From NCBI GenBank assembly GCA_023150415.1, contig JAKLKY010000010.1, forward strand, positions 1-52,265: 52,265 bases of DNA, read 5' to 3'. The stretch comes from Alphaproteobacteria bacterium. Lineage in GTDB: Bacteria; Pseudomonadota; Alphaproteobacteria; Micavibrionales; Micavibrionaceae. The notes under the pieces were generated by a model that was not told the origin of the DNA, did not search any database, and saw only the letters and a program-made list of their open reading frames with translations. A program made the translations under genes and the position numbers. Shown piece after piece: positions 49,168-52,265 of the stretch. Numbering within the stretch: the stretch's first letter is position 1; each line of letters starts with the position of its first letter.

Positions 49168-49569
49168 ATGTTCCGTTATGTATCAGTTGTACTCCTTCTG
49201 ATGATACCAGCGATTTTGGCGCTGGGGCATGATTTATACGTGAACTTTTATGTCGAACAGATGGAGAATGATTTCAGGTTGAGTGACTATGGCTATATTC
49301 TCCAGCGCTATTTCCCAGAAGAGCATATGGAGCTTAGGCAATATACACCCGTGGTTTACGAACCGTATATGACTTACATGCTCCAGCAAAAGGCTGTTAT
49401 TGTTGGCGTTTTTTATGGATTGGCAATGCCCTTCATTCTCGCGGGTCAGCTTTTGCTGCTGCGTTTGATTTTTGGCGGGTCCAGCCATAAGTTCGGTGTG
49501 CCTATGCCGGATCGGGATGAGCTGCTTGGACGCAAAGCAACAACCAAATACAAATATAAACGCCGGTAA
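49168..49569 (+). CDS. Hypothetical membrane protein
   Basis: A 133-residue protein with an N-terminal hydrophobic helix (about 4-22), a second membrane helix (about 91-113) and a very basic tail (KATTKYKYKRR). The intervening ~65 residues should lie in the periplasm. No family recognised. It is followed by the glycosyltransferase operon after 47 bp. Confidence 0.6.
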   Translation: MFRYVSVVLLLMIPAILALGHDLYVNFYVEQMENDFRLSDYGYILQRYFPEEHMELRQYTPVVYEPYMTYMLQQKAVIVGVFYGLAMPFILAGQLLLLRLIFGGSSHKFGVPMPDRDELLGRKATTKYKYKRR

Positions 49570-49616
49570 GACAGCCTAGACAGCCGTCTTGGAAAAGGCA
49601 TGCATTTAAGGTAGAC

Positions 49617-50819
49617 ATGCAGAGCATGAGCGCGCAACAGCAAAAGCCTGTAATACTTCAGATCATTCCCTCGCTGGGTGCGGGCGGCGCTGAACAAGGC
49701 TGCATCGACATCGCCGCCGAGTTGCGCCGTGCGGGCGCAGTGCCTTTGGTCGTGTCGAATGGCGGCGGCCGCGTACATGAGCTGGCCCGTCTGGGCGTAC
49801 AGCATATCAATCTGCCGGTTGATACGAAGAATCCCTGGCGGATGTGGCGTAATGCAGGGGCGCTATCGCGCCTGATTCGCCAAAACAAAGTTAATATTGT
49901 CCATGTACGTTCGCGCGCGCCAGCCTGGAGCGCCTATTGGGCATGCCGCCGTACGCGCACACCTTTGGTGACGACTGTTCATGCGCCTTATAATATCAAC
50001 GGTATGTTCAAGCGCTGGTACAACAGCATCATGACATCAGGCGATAGGGTAATTGCCATTTCTGAGAGTATTGCTCAGTACCTACGCGAAAATTATTTTT
50101 TCAATCATGATAAAATACGCGTTATCCCGCGTGGGATTGCGTTGGAAAAATTTCATCCGACCGCTGTTACACCTGAGCGGCTGATTGCCTTGTCGCGTCA
50201 GTGGCGGCTTCCTGAAGGGGCTAATATTGTGATGCTGCCGGGGCGTTTGACACGCTGGAAAGGGCAGCATGTGTTGATTGACGCTCTGGCTTTGCTTGGG
50301 CGACGTGATGTTTTTGGCTTGATCATCGGCGATGATCAGGGACGAAAGGAATATCGGCGCGAACTTGAACAATCGATTGCGGAAAAGAATCTGGGTGGGC
50401 GTGTTCGGATTGTCGATCACTGTGCGGATATGCCGGCGGCTTATATGTTGGCGACGATCGTCATTTCCGCATCGACAGATCCCGAAGGGTTTGGTCGTGT
50501 CGTGGTCGAGAGCCAGGCGATGGGTCGCCTTACTATTGCCAGTAATCATGGGGGCGCCAAGGAAACCCTGATCGAAGGGCAAACAGGATGGCTGGTAACG
50601 CCGGGTGATCCTCAGGCCCTATCCAAAGCGATAGAAGAAGCGCTGTCATTGCCAGCAGGACAACGGGCAATTTTAGCAACACGGGCCATGACACATGTTG
50701 CAACCCATTTCACACGGGAGTTGATGGCTGATAAAACACTCGATGTCTATGCCGAACTTCTTAAAGCCAACGGTTTTCTTCGTCTTGAATATCCCAGCCT
50801 GGAACGTGCCGCTGAATGA
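49617..50819 (+). CDS. Glycosyltransferase family 4 (GT-B)
   Basis: A 400-residue protein with the GT4 pattern: ILQIIPSLGAGGAEQGCIDIA at the N-terminus, RVIPRGIALEKFHP, LPGRLTRWKGQHVLIDAL, and the EX7E motif in PEGFGRVVVESQAMG. It transfers a sugar from a nucleotide sugar, probably to LPS core or a surface polysaccharide. Its stop overlaps the heptosyltransferase-like gene as ATGA. Confidence 0.9.
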   Translation: MQSMSAQQQKPVILQIIPSLGAGGAEQGCIDIAAELRRAGAVPLVVSNGGGRVHELARLGVQHINLPVDTKNPWRMWRNAGALSRLIRQNKVNIVHVRSRAPAWSAYWACRRTRTPLVTTVHAPYNINGMFKRWYNSIMTSGDRVIAISESIAQYLRENYFFNHDKIRVIPRGIALEKFHPTAVTPERLIALSRQWRLPEGANIVMLPGRLTRWKGQHVLIDALALLGRRDVFGLIIGDDQGRKEYRRELEQSIAEKNLGGRVRIVDHCADMPAAYMLATIVISASTDPEGFGRVVVESQAMGRLTIASNHGGAKETLIEGQTGWLVTPGDPQALSKAIEEALSLPAGQRAILATRAMTHVATHFTRELMADKTLDVYAELLKANGFLRLEYPSLERAAE

Positions 50820-51787
50820 CGCCCAGCGGCCTTGAGCGCATTTTGGTGATCAAACATGGAGCGCTGGGCGATTTTATCCAGGCTTTGGGCCCTATGGCCG
50901 CCATTAGACGCTATCATCCCAACGCACAGATTACGCTCCTGACGACGAGCCCATATACGGATTTGGCTCAAGGCTGTGGTGTATTCGATACGATCTGGAT
51001 CGATCAGAAACCAAAATGGTGGAATTGGTCAGGCTTGTGGAGCTTAAGGCGCAAACTTATGAGCGGAAATTTCAGCCGTATCTATGATTTGCAAAACAGC
51101 GACCGTACGGATCTTTACCTTCGCTTGTTTCCACATATCCTGCGCCCAGAGTGGGTTGGACGCGCGCCGGGGGCATCGCATCGCAATGATAAACCTTCAC
51201 GAACGTCAGGCAATGCCTTTGCTGGCCATGTGGAAACATTGGCAAAGGCAGGAATTAACGATATCACAGTGGATAGGCTGGAATGGTTGCAGGGGGATCT
51301 ATCGGGTTTTCCGCTTCGCTCGCCCTATGCCTTACTGGTTCCTGGCAGCGCGCCCAGGCACATGCACAAACGCTGGCCAGCAGAGCACTACGCAAAATTA
51401 ACCCTGAGATTATCGCGCGATGGGATTCAAAGCGTTATTTTAGGCACCCGAGACGACGCGGAGTGTATCCAAGCTATCGTATCTAAGGGCGCGGCAGAAA
51501 GTTTGAATTTATGTGGACGAACGGATTTTGGTCAGATTGCCGCGTTGGCGCGCGGGGCTGTGCTTGCAGTGGGCAATGACACAGGGCCTATGCATCTGAT
51601 TGCACCGACGGGATGCCCCAGCCTCGTGCTGTTTTCTGCGTACAGCAACCCAATACGTCATTCGCCTTTGGGCCCGCACGTCACCTGCCTGCAAAGGCAG
51701 AAACTTCAGGATCTGGATCTTTCAGATGTTAATACAGCGCTCAAAGAAATACTTGAAACAAGTTCAGTTCAAGGAATCCGAGCTTAA
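50816..51787 (+). CDS. Glycosyltransferase family 9 (heptosyltransferase-like)
   Basis: A 323-residue protein with ILVIKHGALGDFIQALGPM at the N-terminus, LLVPGSAPRHMHKRWPAEHYA, and the family signature VGNDTGPMHLIAPTGCPSLVLFS. It probably adds heptose or a related sugar to LPS core. It is translationally coupled to the GT4 gene. Its last 24 bp overlap the convergent ArsR-type gene. Confidence 0.9.
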   Translation: MTPSGLERILVIKHGALGDFIQALGPMAAIRRYHPNAQITLLTTSPYTDLAQGCGVFDTIWIDQKPKWWNWSGLWSLRRKLMSGNFSRIYDLQNSDRTDLYLRLFPHILRPEWVGRAPGASHRNDKPSRTSGNAFAGHVETLAKAGINDITVDRLEWLQGDLSGFPLRSPYALLVPGSAPRHMHKRWPAEHYAKLTLRLSRDGIQSVILGTRDDAECIQAIVSKGAAESLNLCGRTDFGQIAALARGAVLAVGNDTGPMHLIAPTGCPSLVLFSAYSNPIRHSPLGPHVTCLQRQKLQDLDLSDVNTALKEILETSSVQGIRA

Positions 51788-52069
51788 TATCTTATGAAGG
51801 CATTGCAAAACAGGACGCGTAGCCTTTTCATTCAAGGAGTAGTATATGGTTTGCGCTTCGCGCCGCGTCGAAACAAGACCATCGCGTCGAAGCCTGGCCA
51901 AGTGCTGAGACATGGCGGATTGGCTTAGACCAACCAGCTTCTCAAGATCGCCCACGCAACGCTCTTCATCGTAAAGAGCGCAAACAATCATTAACCGCTT
52001 TTCGTTTGCTAACGCCTTAAGGACTGCTACCGCCAATTTCGCGTTACGCTTAATTGCATCAATATCCAT
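51764..52069 (-). CDS. ArsR-family transcriptional regulator
   Basis: A 101-residue winged-helix protein: VLKALANEKRLMIVCALYDEERCVGDLEKLVGLSQSAMSQHLARL is the ArsR pattern. There is a single Cys in RCV, where metal sensors usually have CxC, so it is more like SqrR/BigR-type or other non-metal family members. The dyad at 52119-52178 is a plausible operator. Confidence 0.85.
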   Translation of the reverse strand: MDIDAIKRNAKLAVAVLKALANEKRLMIVCALYDEERCVGDLEKLVGLSQSAMSQHLARLRRDGLVSTRREAQTIYYSLNEKATRPVLQCLHKILSSDSLN

Positions 52070-52118
52070 TTAAAAAATACCTTTTCCCGCCCACACGCGG
52101 ACTAAAGAATACAAATAA

Positions 52119-52178
52119 CTATACTACTAATTTGGATAGAGTACCGCTTTTTTGTCAAGCATTCTTAGTAAAGTATAG
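52119..52178. repeat. Inverted repeat upstream of the ArsR-type gene
   Basis: CTATACTACTAA (52119-52130) and TTAGTAAAGTATAG (52165-52178) are complementary apart from two extra bases. They frame an AT-rich spacer with a TTTTTT run and may be two operator halves. Confidence 0.45.
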
Positions 52179-52225
52179 TGATTTCATCCACTAATATACG
52201 ACAGAGGAATTAATATTGCCTTTGT

Positions 52226-52265
52226 AAAAAAAAAATATAACCTGAGCAGATGGATGATCTGCTCA
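52226..52265 (-). terminator. Leftward intrinsic terminator at the window edge
   Basis: Perfect 9-bp stem TGAGCAGAT/ATCTGCTCA (52243-52251/52257-52265). On the minus strand it is followed by GGTTATATTTTTTTTT. It would end a minus-strand gene lying right of the window. Confidence 0.65.

Overview
The window looks like the chromosome of an alphaproteobacterium carrying a nearly complete tailed-phage (siphovirus-like) prophage. This rests on gene families common in that class (a DUF2924 plus large serine recombinase pair, DUF3489, DUF3085, DUF6362-like and DUF6950-like phage proteins). Genus cannot be read from the sequence.

Layout. (1) 1-4636, plus strand: a three-gene restriction-modification-like operon (small SAM-binding methylase-like protein, Eco57I-type methylase, GIY-YIG/SF2-helicase fusion) joined by 8-bp overlaps. 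(2) 4647-44341, almost all minus strand: the prophage, transcribed right to left. Early genes come first (PD-(D/E)XK nuclease, putative ssDNA-binding protein, primase-helicase, an iteron-like repeat tract, a protein ending in an SSB-like DDIPF tip, RuvC-like resolvase, DUF6362-like protein). Then come the small terminase, three DNA methyltransferases, large terminase, connector, lambda-type portal, S49 protease with nested scaffold, cement protein, Mu gpT-type capsid protein (reading frame broken), head-tail joining proteins, tail tube, G/GT tail chaperone with a -1 frameshift site, tape measure, tail tip, fibre, tailspike, lysis cassette (small TM/coiled-coil protein, M15 endolysin, holin, Rz/Rz1) and a terminal lectin-like protein. 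(3) 44342-47892: a control region and plus-strand genes including a DUF2924 protein and a large serine recombinase. (4) 48211-52265: host DNA with tRNA-Ser(GGA), DUF805, a small membrane protein, two glycosyltransferases and an ArsR-type regulator. The 3' end of the tRNA faces the prophage, so it may be the insertion site. The left end of the element is not identifiable and may lie outside the window.

Cargo interrupts the late operon. In the same direction are a Gp37/Gp68 (DUF5131)-TcmP pair and a PAPS-reductase-like protein. In the opposite direction are an XRE regulator plus PD-(D/E)XK-like nuclease preceded by a strongly structured RNA, a DUF3085 gene, and a DUF3489/unknown gene group. The DUF3085 gene and one of the unknown genes share an identical 15-bp operator-like dyad at the same distance from a -35-like hexamer.

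Best candidates for something new: the structured RNA/XRE/nuclease locus (6907-8584); a 69-bp control module present in mirror image upstream of the two diverging early operons (44383-44451 and 45464-45532); the TTGAACT iteron tract (40416-40536); and a cytosine methylase whose second reading frame also looks protein-coding.
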